From positions 239,761,741 to 239,825,740 of the forward strand of contig CM041465.1 of the NCBI GenBank assembly GCA_023213395.1: a stretch of DNA of 64,000 nt. Reading direction: 5' to 3'. A program made the position numbers and the translations under genes. The notes under the pieces are model-generated. The model was not told where the DNA came from, searched no databases, and worked only from the letters and a program-made list of their open reading frames with translations. This document shows, piece after piece, positions 1 through 9,890 of this stretch (positions within the stretch are counted from its first letter, which is position 1; the number at the start of each line of letters is the position of its first letter). The DNA comes from Cycas panzhihuaensis. Taxonomy: Eukaryota > Cycadophyta.

Positions 1-2523
1 TGTGGTGAGAGTGGGTGATGATATAATCGAAGGAGAGACGTATAAGAAAAGTAATTACCACGCAGAGCACCCCATGCGCTAGAGCGCGAGTTTGGGACCT
101 GCAATGGAATATGGCTACTAACAAGTGATCCTCCACCACTTCGAACGAATGGTGAAGAGGCGTAGGGTTAGCCTGGGTTGACTTAGGGACAGGATCCTCC
201 CACCCTTGGATGGCCGGAAGGGGAAGGAGAAGATCTGAGGAAAATAGATCAAGGGTGTGCCTAAACAAGCTAACTGGGGTACACAAGCAACGTGGGAGGC
301 AAGAAACTTGTGTGGCTAAGGAGAGGAGGAAAGGTGAAAGGGCGGTTCCTATAGCCTTTCCTATGGATAATAAAGATGCAAGTAATAAAACAAATAAAGC
401 ATAACCGAAGAACAAAGTCAAATTTCCCTTTTATTTTCCAATGTGTTAATTACTAAGAAAGGAATCTAGAAGGAAAAAAGTAGCAAGGTAGAGTAGGGTG
501 TGCACCTGGACCGAGGGCGTGCGTGACGAGGACCTTCTCAAGGGGCACCAAACTACTCCATGCGGTGCATCAGATGCGGAGCATCGCGGCAGATTTGGAA
601 GAGGGGCTCCCTTACCTTCCCCGAAAAGATACTAAATGCGATGCCAAGGAAAGAAAGGGAGTAAATACTAATAACTGAAAGAGTATGAAAGTACGCTGTA
701 CATCAGAGCACTTATCGGCAATGGAGCTAACGGACAATATCCTTTGCGCTCTCCAAGCACATGCAAGCAATGGCAACCTCCCCCCCTTTCCGGGGAAAGG
801 ATACTAACATGCAATACGAGATTCTAACAACATATATCTATATAATGCAAATAAGAATCTAAACGCACATATGTTAGTATCAACCCAATGATGAAAGTAC
901 GTAAAAGAGGGTAACCAAAGCAAAGGTAAATGACCAGGAAGCCTCGGAGTGGCCCACCTCCCGCAAATAACACCCTAACCTCCCCCCAAGAACCACAAGG
1001 TAGCGAGGGCAAGGCCAAGAGAGATGGCTAGAAATGGCAACAAGGAGGTGAAGAGGAGCCAAAGAACACCTACGGCGAGCCAGGATGTTATGAGGAGCAA
1101 ATCGGGATGCCAGGAAGAAGGTTGGACAAGGACTAGCGGTCGGGACTTACGTGAGTTGCCTAAACTTGAACCTAAGCCCTCAAACCAGCACTGCAACGTG
1201 TGACAGCGCTGATTTCAGTGGCTAAAAGAGGTCCAACAAACCCTTGTTTGTATGCCAAGGATAGCACGAGGTGAGAGGAAAGATTTGGGGGGCTTAACGC
1301 TACTTGGGGAGCGTGGAAGGTGGTACGGAATCCACCCAGCTCCTTCCCAAAGCCTATGCTAACCCTCAACACCATTACCTTGAGCAACAAATGTAGGTAA
1401 GAGGCACAAGGACAAAGGTAAAACAACCCACAAAAGAGAAGAAAACCAAACTCGCAAGGACGAGCAAGGAGCAAGCAGGATGGAGCATCAATATCTCAAG
1501 AAAAATAATGCAAATCAAGAAATACCTAAGTGTGAGAGGCAAGGGGCTTGCCTCAGCCAAGAGATGGTGAAGAGGGGCTAAGAAATCATCCCAGATCTGT
1601 GGTGTAGCAGGTTTGGGGCCCTACTAAGGAGGTTGGAAGGAAAACACCTACACTTGGAATGCTTGATGGCTGCCCGGGACAAGAATCCACTGAAACCTCT
1701 CCAAGGTGTGTGAGGGGCTGGGAGAATGTCCTAGCCACACCGAAGGAGAGCTGGGTGCTATAGGAGAGACGCAAGTCCTGTGGTAGCAGCAGGGCAGTAG
1801 GGAAGAGCAGAGCATATCATTGTTTCCTTGAGGAGCAATCTAAAAGTAAGCAAAAAGTTCTCAAAAATGAGTCAAAAATGACTTAAGTACTCAACCCAAA
1901 CCCTAAAGCGAGCAATTAGGGCGCGGCTGGAAGATAGTTAAGTTGCGAGCTACGTGGTAGTTTTGCAATAAATGAGAAATTGCCACAGCAAATTTTAAAA
2001 ATAATTAGAATGCATCAACAAGAACTCTGTGGTACCACGGATATTCCAGTGGTACCGCGAAAATTTTGGCAGTACGAACCCAAAGGCAAAAATAGGCCCC
2101 ACCGCCCAGTCAAAGTGATGACAAAAAGAGCCAATAGGGAGCTGAGACACCTACTTGGGGGTAAACAAGCTAACAAACGAGTCCAAAGGAGCAAAAATAG
2201 GGCTCAAATAGGGTGGCAAGTCGACCAAACGATGACAGGTCATCACACGGGCGGAGGTGGCACAAACTGAGTGGATCCTGGAGTGAGGAGGGCAGATGCG
2301 GGAAATGAAGTGGCCACTAGGGTGCCACACTCGCTGGGAGTGTACCCTTGCTATAGTCATCATAGGCTAAAATAAGTGTAGACAAGGGCAAAGTCACCTA
2401 CAAAGCCACACACATGCAGACATGCAAGCAAACACTCATCAAAAGAAAGCGATGATAATGCGGGAAACATACCTGCACTTACCGAGCTAGGTGATTCCAG
2501 ATCCATTCCCGAAGCCGGAAACA
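1..2523 (-). repeat. 3' LTR of element A (distal end missing)
   Basis: Position 1 aligns with 13981 and the similarity runs to 2523, matching 16520, where both copies end in the complement of TGTTTCC. The element's polypurine tract lies just outside, at 2524 onward. On the minus strand the LTR holds a TTAAG-type TATA-like site near 1885, an inverted telobox-like pair near 1900-1925 and the conserved GAAGGTAAGG block (complement at about 607-622). Confidence 0.92.
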
Positions 2524-2545
2524 TCGCCTCGGCAAGCAGAGCCTC
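2524..2545 (-). other. Polypurine tract region of element A
   Basis: Read on the minus strand the sequence GCCGAGGCGA directly precedes the LTR start TGTTTCC. It occupies the place of the classical tract AAGGGGGCAG seen in elements B and D. It is shared with C, so A and C form one subfamily with a less pure tract. Confidence 0.65.
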
Positions 2546-2932
2546 ACCGCCTAAGCCTAAGGCGATGGAAAATGCCGGCAACACAACCGCCAAGAGTACA
2601 TGTGTATATAGATATATCAATCAAGATCATAACAGTAGGCAAGGGTGCCGGTGAGTGTCATGGTAGAACGCATGGATACGAAAGCGGCGATGGAGACAAC
2701 ATAGGGGCTACCTATTAGCCACCTAGGAACCGACTGGAAAACTGAGAAAGGTGAGGGGGCTGCCCCCACCACAAAAGATGCGGAAGAGTATGCATAATCA
2801 AGCGAAAGAGCAACCAAAGAGTAGGTACCATAGTTTTACCTCATTAGTAACCAGGTTTCAGAGGTGTGAATGGATCATAGAGTAAAGTGCAAGATGACCT
2901 AGGGCTTGGGCGACAAGAGGGCCAGACAAGCC

Positions 2933-3829
2933 TTAGGGATGGTCAGCAAGAAGAGGAAGGCGGCGCTCAAGGATGAGGCGAACGAGACTATCTGCCTCAG
3001 CATTGAGGGCCCAAGGGATATGCTGGATATCGACAGAAGAAAAGCAGGCTAGGAGAGATCTGGCAGTAGAAGCAAGAGTCCTTAAGTGAGGGCATTACAC
3101 TTGGTAAACTTGGGTGAGATGAGACACCACAATTTGAGAGTCACAAAGAAGAACGATGGATCCGTGATGGAAACGGAGGGCATCAGTAAGGGCTTTAATA
3201 ATAGCTGTATATTTGGTTTCGTTGTTGGTAGCCTCTGGGAGGAAGATCCTAGAGCGGAGGAGATCGTAGCCCAAGGGTCATGGAGAATCCATGCAGTGAC
3301 AGAAGGTCCAGGATTACCGCAGCTTCCGCCATCGGTAAAGATGTAGATGGACATAGGTGACACAAAATCCAGGCAGTCAATAGATAATAAAAGCAACACT
3401 TGAAAGGCAAGCAAAAGTGGCCATGAAGGGTAGGAGGTCCTAGCAATGAGGTTACCCAGGGCGAGAGCAAGCTGTCTGATCACCGGCAGAGAGTGGTCAG
3501 GAGAAAAAGCCTCCTGGGGCACCAAAAGGTCGCTTTAGGAAGCGAAACATGCCCCTAGGCGGGGGAGCATCCCCTTTGGGGACCCCAAGAGCAAGAAAGG
3601 GCTGCAGAAATGAGTCCAGGGTGACGAAACGAGCCAAACGAGTATAAACTCTAAGCAAGACGGAGTAGCACGCAAAACGATGCAAAAGGGCCCTGGCAAA
3701 AGTGCGATAATGAGGTACCATAAATGCCCTCACAAGGGAGGGCAGAAAGGGCATCAATAGAGCACAATGGGTGACAGGGCCAGAAGGCAAAGGCAAACAG
3801 GGGACTAAGACAGCCCCAACGACCGTCAT
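2933..3829 (-). pseudogene. Second, archaeal-type RNase H gene of element A, with N-terminal leader
   Basis: The likely product is an RNase HI of the archaeal type (RVT_3-like) that would degrade the RNA strand of RNA:DNA hybrids. The visible motifs are, in order: the first catalytic Asp in TDGGSCGNPGP (about 3330), a degraded TNNEAEY Glu motif, a CDSQ-type Asp motif, and the C-terminal HIPxALNAEADSLV block (about 2965-3010). The start is placed at 3829 because B has a homologous ATG at the same distance from a conserved TATA box. The TAA at 2933 matches TGA stops at the same place in B and D, so the C-terminus is real. The leader of about 100-150 residues is hydrophobic and matches nothing I recognise. 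One frameshift lies near 3500-3525 and another follows the first motif. The gene lies beyond integrase, not between RNase H and integrase. Confidence 0.78.
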
Positions 3830-3865
3830 GGGCCAAAAACGAAGGAAGTGCCCGTTGGGGCCCCC

Positions 3866-3878
3866 GCCTATATGAGGA
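3866..3878 (-). promoter_or_regulatory. TATA box of the second RNase H gene, element A
   Basis: On the minus strand the sequence reads CCTCATATAGGCGGGG, about 40 bases before the ATG at 3829. The same box with the same spacing is found in B (59396-59407) and D (30930-30940), followed by the same GC-rich run. I infer a separate promoter. Confidence 0.6.
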
Positions 3879-3887
3879 AATTAACGG

Positions 3888-3931
3888 GAAAATGGATTCA
3901 TTTTCACCGGCTCTAGTACGAAACTAGAGCC
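3888..3931. promoter_or_regulatory. Two small hairpins upstream of the second RNase H gene, element A
   Basis: Arms of 7 bases (GAAAATG/CATTTTC, 3888-3905) are followed by a perfect 9-base inverted repeat, GGCTCTAGT/ACTAGAGCC with a 5-base loop (3909-3931). The first hairpin is 9+9 in B (59366-59388) and D (30899-30921). Confidence 0.7.
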
Positions 3932-4294
3932 ATTCCCTTACGCAGTGGAGCGCCACCTAACTTTGGAGACACACAGAGAGAGATTGGACCATTGGATCGG
4001 AGAGCGGAGAGAACCAAATGACCGGCTGTGATGACATGGCTAGAAGCGAGACCGCATCCAAAGTGAGTGGATATCACTAAACGCAATTTCATTTCAAAGT
4101 TCAAAGTTTATTGGTTTTTACGCTTTTAGATGATTTTAGTGCCCTTATGGGCAACGAAGGCCTCTGAGTCCGAATCGACCCAGAAGAGGCGGGACCGGCA
4201 TTAGGGAGCCCTCGTCCTGGGTTCTACGGGTCTACCGTAAAATTATTTTTATTTTTCGGCAAAATCCCCTTTGGGGATCGCCGCACCGCTGCAG

Positions 4295-4363
4295 AATGAT
4301 CGCGGCACGCGATCATTACCGCGGGACCCGTGCCAAACTTAGCGGTACCACTAAGTTTGGCAC
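4295..4363. promoter_or_regulatory. Twin palindromes at the head of the antisense PMD gene, element A
   Basis: Two adjacent perfect inverted repeats are present: AATGATCGC/GCGATCATT (4295-4303 and 4309-4317) and GTGCCAAACTTAG/CTAAGTTTGGCAC (4330-4342 and 4351-4363, loop CGGTACCA). Both have counterparts at the same place in B and weaker ones in D. The second has the same core as palindromes found in the U3 of LTRs of B and G. Confidence 0.75.
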
Positions 4364-4496
4364 GAGACGAAGGCGCGTAGAGGCGTAAAAATGTACACGC
4401 AGTTAAAGAGCCCCAAATCTCAGACAGAGAGAGATTTGAGAGAGTGAGGGATGACAATGACTGACGTGAAGCTAACTTTGAGTTGTTTTTGGTGTA

Positions 4497-6423
4497 AACA
4501 TGCTATCATCGCGGTGGATAACCGCGAGAACGTAGGTATGGCCATGTTGAGCTACATGGAGATGGCGAGACAAGAGGACAGGGAGATCCTACAGAGGTGC
4601 GGCCTATACAAGGCCCTCAAGACACCTTAGTATATGTCGGATCAGAGGCTATTGGTTGATATAGTGTCCTATTGGGACAGGAGGAGACATGTGTTCCACC
4701 TACCACAGGTAGGTGATGTGACGGTCACTCTGAGAGATATCCGACAGATACTGGGAGTTCCGACGACAGGGAGGCCGGTGAGACTAGGGACGCTGCCCAG
4801 CATTGAGGCAAAGACATGTGAGGCACTGCTCTTCATGTGTCGACAGATGGGAGAAGAGGGGAGCCCCCCTCCAAACTGTACTGATGTCAGGGATTCCTCG
4901 AGTGAGGAAACTAGTTATACTGTGTGTTATGTTCCAGATTTCCCAGAAATAGAACTATAGGGAGGTACCAGGTGGGTGGTTAGATGCAGTTCACCACTGC
5001 GAAGTCGGAAAGAGGATGGACTGGGTGGCCCTGATAGTGGCGAACCTCATCACCTAGCTGGATACTATTAGGACGACCGGCAGAGGTGGGTTGTCATATA
5101 GCACACTGTTGCAGTGTTAGTTTTTTTATCACTTCGCGGTAGTGGCACCAGTAGGGGGACCACACCCCATCACAGAGAAGGCCCCGATGGTCCACAGGTG
5201 GTAGACTCGGCTGAGGGGGATAGAGGACATAGCCCATGTTAAACGATCACTAGAGGCTATGTCACTAGACCTTCTCACCCTACCAGACTATATAGTAGAG
5301 CCTTATATGACAATGAGGTGGGATAGTGACGATGAGGCGGGCAGAGTAGGAGTGCCTGTAGGCGATGATAGCGGAGATGACAAAGATGATGGAGACGATG
5401 GGAATGATGGGGCTGGCCCGTCACGACCTACAGGGGAGGCAGGTCCCTCAGGGACAACAAGAGGTGCAGAGGGTCCATCCAGTACGCTGGCAGAGGCAGC
5501 CCGCTGTCAGAGCACTGCACAAGAGCAGGGGACCTGTGACCAGGGCCCGCAAGCTACGGATCGTGATGGGATCTGGAGGGATGAGAGCTAGGCCCACCCC
5601 TGCAAGGAGGGAGGCCCAGGCAGAGGAGGTACCAGAGGATGAGGCACCCGCGGCTGGCAGAGAGCCAGGAGGGGAGGATGTCGTGCCACCAGAGGAGTCG
5701 GCGACCACAGCAGGTGAGACCTAACCCTTTCCAGAGTCGTTTGGTATCCAGATAGATGTTTGGTTTGATTTGATCGTGGTATATGGTGAGATATAAATTG
5801 ACACATGGCATGTTGCATTGGCAGGTACAACAGAGATCAGGAGACTGATAAAGGCTATGGTGAGGGAGATATTCCCTCAAGTGTACGTAGAGGGGCAACC
5901 GCCCATCCAGGCAGGAGACGAGCCTAGAGCGGTAGGTGCCCACATAGAGGCATTCACCCTGTTGGTGAGGGCGAGGGACATATGGGCTGCAGAGTCCCAA
6001 TAGCACGCGACATCCCGGGGACGTCTGCAGTAGGAGAGGGATGATGCGTGATGCGAGAGAGACGAGCTACGCGGAGGGGTGGAGGCTCTAAAGGCACAGG
6101 GCAGAGCAGGCAGAGATGCCGAGAGCAGGACCCAGCCAAGAAGGCTCACAGAGCGCCCTCGTGGGGACAGAGGAAGCACTCCAGGGAGACAGGGATCATA
6201 TCTAGGCCAGATACGATCAGCTGGTAACACAAATGGTATCGAGGTCGAGCCGAAGCAGGACGCATACCCACACGGCGATGACGACCCTGAGACAGCCGAG
6301 AGATGAGGAGAGCGAGGTGGGAAGCTCGCGGAGGCCCAGGAGGAGCCTCAGAGGTATGTGGTCCCCAGGAGAGGGATCACAGAGACCAGGAGGTGGTACC
6401 CCAAAAGCGGGGCAGCAGCAGTA
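4497..6423 (+). pseudogene. Antisense plant mobile domain (PMD) gene of element A
   Basis: This gene lies on the strand opposite to gag-pol. Its N-terminal part has the PMD hallmark: LLVDIVSYWDRRRHVFHLP, then VTVTLRDIRQILGVPTTGRPV (about 4646-4785), as in plant MAIN/MAIL1 proteins and PMD proteins of transposons. A middle part (HFAVVAPVGGPHP, about 5130-5170) leads to MSLDLLTLPDYI and MRWDSDDEAG (5259-5340), then an acidic Asp/Gly-rich stretch, RGPVTRARK, a 111-bp intron (5714-5824) and a charged C-terminal exon. Homologous genes occur in B and D. Breaks: TAG at 4628 where B has CAG, a stop at 4958, frameshifts near 5000-5250 and 5370-5500, and stops in exon 2. PMD function in transposons is unknown; host PMD proteins act in transposon silencing and genome stability. 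The exact start is uncertain. Confidence 0.82.
5714..5824 (+). other. Intron of the PMD gene, element A (111 bp)
   Basis: The donor is CAG|GTGAGACC and the acceptor is TTGGCAG|GTACAA. Joining the flanks keeps one frame, from ATTAG into TTEIRRLIKAMV. The same intron, also 111 bp, is found in B (46585-46695) and D (28936-29046), which argues that it is spliced and was kept under selection. Confidence 0.8.
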
Positions 6424-6552
6424 GGATATGTACATATGGTTTTGGCAGGGGAAAGCATGGGCCTCCAGGGGGTCATATATAGGATCATATGATTGTACCC
6501 CCCCTGCAAGGACACCGACTTCCCAGATGTATGATGTGACACGATTTTTGGA

Positions 6553-6560
<8 letters not shown>

Positions 6561-6619
<59 letters not shown>
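6561..6619. repeat. (TA)n microsatellite
   Basis: About 29 uninterrupted TA units, preceded by a short TG run, lie in the convergent region between the PMD gene end and the pol end. The corresponding parts of B, C and D lack the expansion, so it arose in this copy. Confidence 0.95.
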
Positions 6620-6621
<2 letters not shown>

Positions 6622-7022
6622 GGTAATTGGAACCCCATTTGGATATGAGATGCTGTGTATGATGTATCATATGTGAATGACATGTATGGTTATTTTGTGT
6701 ATTGTAAATGTTATGCTATGGATATTTTATTGTATGATGCATACGTTTCCTTCCATGTATGGCTATATGTCTAACAGGAGCATACACACACGTCGTAAGT
6801 GAAGACGATAGAGAGGTGTGAGGTTAGAGGATAGAGCGGCATACACATCTACGGAAGAGCATAGCGGAATATGCGAAGGAAACAATAGATAGGAGAGAGG
6901 AGCGACGATGCTCCCAAGCGTCTTCCTGATTGGGGAATGGCCAAGCAAGACAACAAAAGGGTTCCCGAGAGGGTACGGGAACGCGGGTTCCGTGGAAGGA
7001 ACCGAAAAGAAGAAGAAGGATC

Positions 7023-7110
7023 TATCTTAAATTGCCATTCTTCCCATGGTTAGGAAGAATGGGGACAACCTAAGATGGTAGTTTAGGCTCATTTCAGAGC
7101 AAGGCGAAGA
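7023..7110 (-). promoter_or_regulatory. Conserved block and stem-loop after the pol stop, element A
   Basis: Just after the pol stop, on the minus strand, comes a block (GAAATGAGCCTAAACTACCA) that is nearly invariant in A, B, C and D. It is followed by a hairpin with perfect 10-base arms CCATTCTTCC/GGAAGAATGG (7035-7044 and 7053-7062). It lies between the converging ends of pol and the PMD gene and may act in 3' end formation. Confidence 0.55.
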
Positions 7111-7122
7111 GATCGCCGAAGA

Positions 7123-8400
7123 TCACGCATAAAACTTCTTAAGGAATTTCCCATTAACAGCTTTCTCAAATTCAAGCCCTTCTAGGGTGGCTATCCTGTA
7201 GGCACTATTATCGAGGGATTCGATAATGATGAAAGGACCAACCCATCAGGGTTTGAACTTGGTTAAATGGTCATGAAGATATTCGAGCTTGAGGACGTGG
7301 TCCCCAAGAAACAAAGGGCGGGAACGAAGATGTTTATCGTAGGCCCTTTGTGAGCGGGCTTTGGATGCTAGGTTAGCCTAGTAAGCGGCTAAGCGTCTCT
7401 CATCCAAAGCTTCGAGGTCTAGCAGGCGAGCCTGATGAATCGACTCTTTGTTGATGAAACCTCGAAGGGAGACTCGCAAGGAAGGAATCTCCACCTCCAG
7501 CGAGAGTACCACCTCAGTACCGTAGACCAAGGAGAATGGGGTCATTCCCGTGGTGGAACGGATAAAGGTGCGGTAAGCCCATAAGGCGGAGGGCAACTGA
7601 AGGTGCCAATCCCTTTGGGATTGAGCGATGGTTTTCTTGAGAATGTTAACAAGAGTTTTATTAAAAGACTCCACTTGGCCATTTACCTGAGGGTAGTAAG
7701 GGGAGGAAGTCTTGTGAGAAATTTTAAACTTCTCACAAAGCTCATCCATCTCCTTATTACAGAAAGGAGTTCCATTGTCAGTGATTAGGACATCTGGAAT
7801 TCCAAAACAGTAAATGATATGTTGGTAAATGAACGTGGCAATCGTTTTGCCAGGGGTAGTGATCAAGGGGATGGCCTCCGCCCATTTGGTAAAATACTCT
7901 GTGGCAGTCAAGATAAACTTATGCTGTGATGACAAAGATGGGGAGATAGCCCCAATGAGGTCTAGTCCCCACTGAGCGAAAGGCCATGGCAAAATAATGG
8001 GATGCAGGGCCTCGGAAGGCACATGGGAAATGTTAGCGTGTTCTTGACATCGCCGACATTTCAGAACAAAGGCATGAGCATCCCTGAAGAGGGATGGCCA
8101 AAAATAGCCCATGCGGAGGATCCTCTGAGCCATAGACTGGCCCCCAAAGTGACCTCCACAAATGCCGTGGTGGCATTCGCAGCACCGGCCTGGCCAAGAG
8201 TGACGCAGGAAGGAGGATCCCATCGGCGACCTCTTGTACAATACCTCATCCACGAGGAGGTATTGCCCGGTAGAAGTCCGTGACACGAGATCTAACTTTA
8301 CTACCGCATCGGGCAAGATTGTTGCCGTAAGATACCGCACTATGTCGCCATACCACCTATCGTCGACAAGTGGATGGGGAGAGGCTCCCTGAATCATCAA
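7123..8400 (-). pseudogene. Integrase of element A (core open, one stop before the C-terminal tail)
   Basis: The enzyme inserts element cDNA into host DNA. The open 340-residue stretch (7378-8400) has an HHCC zinc finger (H78-X5-H84-X30-C115-X2-C118) and a DDE core: D147 in GLDLIG, D208 in LITDNG, E244 in GQVESFNK, giving the canonical D-X35-E spacing. After residue 340 a TAG stands where the homologue in B has CAG. Coding then continues (NLASKARS, GDHVLKLEYLHDHL, WVGPF, AYRIATLEG) to the TGA at 7123. This tail has the GPF/Y type motif and no chromodomain that I can see. The gene follows RNase H directly with no second RNase H between them. With one changed codon the whole protein would be open, so this is the best preserved gene in the window. 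Confidence 0.93.
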
Positions 8401-9020
8401 GATAGACTCATCGGGGAGAGAATCGTCAATGGGAGCACCAAAGGAGTTAGGGATAGGGCGCCCACCGCCTGTTCTACCGCTATCATTCCCTTCTTTGATT
8501 TCTGATTAACGATGTAGAGGTCAAATTCTTGGAGTAGAACGGCCCAACGACCAGCCCTACCCGTCAAATCTAAACGAGTTAGCAAGTATCGCAAGGGATC
8601 AGATTGAACGATCACCTTGGTGGTGTTGCCGAGCAAGTAGTGCCTGAACTTCTTGGTTGCATGGACCAAGGAGAGGCATTCCTTCTCGGCGGGAGAATAG
8701 TTAAGCTCAGCAGCCATGAGAGTATGATTGATGAAATATATAGCTCTCTCAGTTCCTGAGTCATCCTCCTGAGCTAGCATAGTACCCAAGGATTCGTCAA
8801 TCGTCAAGGTGTATAGGATGAAGGGCCTATCGAATCGAGGAGGCGCCAGCGTAGGAGCAGAAGCTAGGGCTTCCTTAAGTCCTTCGAAGGCCTTTTGGGT
8901 CTTGTCAGACCAAGCAAAAGGAGCTCCCTTCTTTAATAGGTTCGTGAGGGGTTTAGCGCTCACAACGAAATCAGCTAAGAAGCACCCAAGAAAACCAAGC
9001 CTCCCTAGAAACGACTTAAT
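8397..9020 (-). pseudogene. Gypsy-type RNase H of element A
   Basis: This is the standard RNase H following RT. Motifs: FDRPFILYTLTIDESLG (first catalytic Asp region largely lost; Thr-Ile-Asp here), AAELNYSPAEKECLSLV (catalytic Glu), VIVQSDPLRYLL (Asp), then the tether AGRWAVLLQEFDLYI and NQKSKKG before integrase. An open stretch of 188 residues runs 8397-8963. The RT/RH junction (SAKPLTNLLKKGAPFAW) is intact. Its reading frame differs from that of the integrase, so a frameshift lies near 8400-8460. Confidence 0.9.
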
Positions 9021-9890
9021 CTATCGTTGAGTTCTAGGTGGAAGCATGTCAAGGATTGCCCTGACTTTGTTAGGGTCAATCTGAATTCCTTGTTTGGATA
9101 TAAGGAAACCAAGGAGTTTACCTACGGTAACGGTAAACACACACTTGAGTGGATTTAGACTGATGTGATACTTGCGGCATTGTGAAAATATGGGGCGCAA
9201 GTCAGAAGGGTGATGGGCCCTAATACGGGAGAGACCCATCATATTGTCCATAAAGACCTCCAACGTGTTATCAATGAGGTCATGGAAAATGAAATGCATG
9301 GCTCTTTGGTAAGTAGCACCTGCATTCTTAAGGCCAAAGGGCATCGCCTTGTACGCGAAAGTACCCCAAGGAGCAGTGAAGGCCGTCTTATGGCGGTCTT
9401 TGGGAGAAATCTGAATTTGGTTATAGCCAGAGAAGCCGTCCATTAAGGATATCACTTCAAATCCGGCGGTGTGATCGATGATTTGATCGAGGAAGGGTAA
9501 CGGGAAATTGTCCTTGGGACAAGCATTATTGATGTTGCGAAAATCGACACATATGCATTGCCTGCTCTTTTAGCAACGGGGACAATGTTGGACACCCACT
9601 TAGGGTAGTCAATGGAAGTGATAAGCCCAGCGTCCAGAAGCTTCTCAACCTCCATTTTGACAGCGGCAGAGAGCTTCGGGTAAAGGGGACGCTGCTTCTG
9701 GTGCACAACGCGGGTTCTAGGAATGGTGGTGAGGTTAGAGTGACAATGGAGGGGTCAATTCCCTTCATGTCAGCATAATCCCATGCGAACACGTCTCAGA
9801 ACTCTTGGAACAGAAGGGAGTACTCCCTTATCTCATCAGGAGAACATTCCAACCCGACCTTAATGACCTTGCCCAGGGCCAAGACTATAT
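9021..9890 (-). pseudogene. Reverse transcriptase of element A
   Basis: RNA-dependent DNA polymerase. The N-terminal part (EFQDVFAWDYADMKGIDPSIV, about 9745-9830) precedes PLHPKLSAAVKMEVEKLLDAGLI, then a frameshifted palm region, LMDGFSGYNQIQI (motif A with the first catalytic Asp), FGLKNAGATYQRAM (motif B), and FMDNM (motif C, 9240-9254). Motif C in copy B is FMDDM, so here the second catalytic Asp has become Asn (AAT at 9243-9245). LNPLKC and GFLISKQG follow. Frameshifts lie near 9530-9700, and a stop at 9020 separates RT from RNase H. Even without the breaks the active site would be lost. Confidence 0.9.

Noticed and set aside
6428-6683. ORFs on both strands encoding long Tyr-Ile repeats
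   Set aside because: They are translations of the (TA)n microsatellite and not a protein gene.
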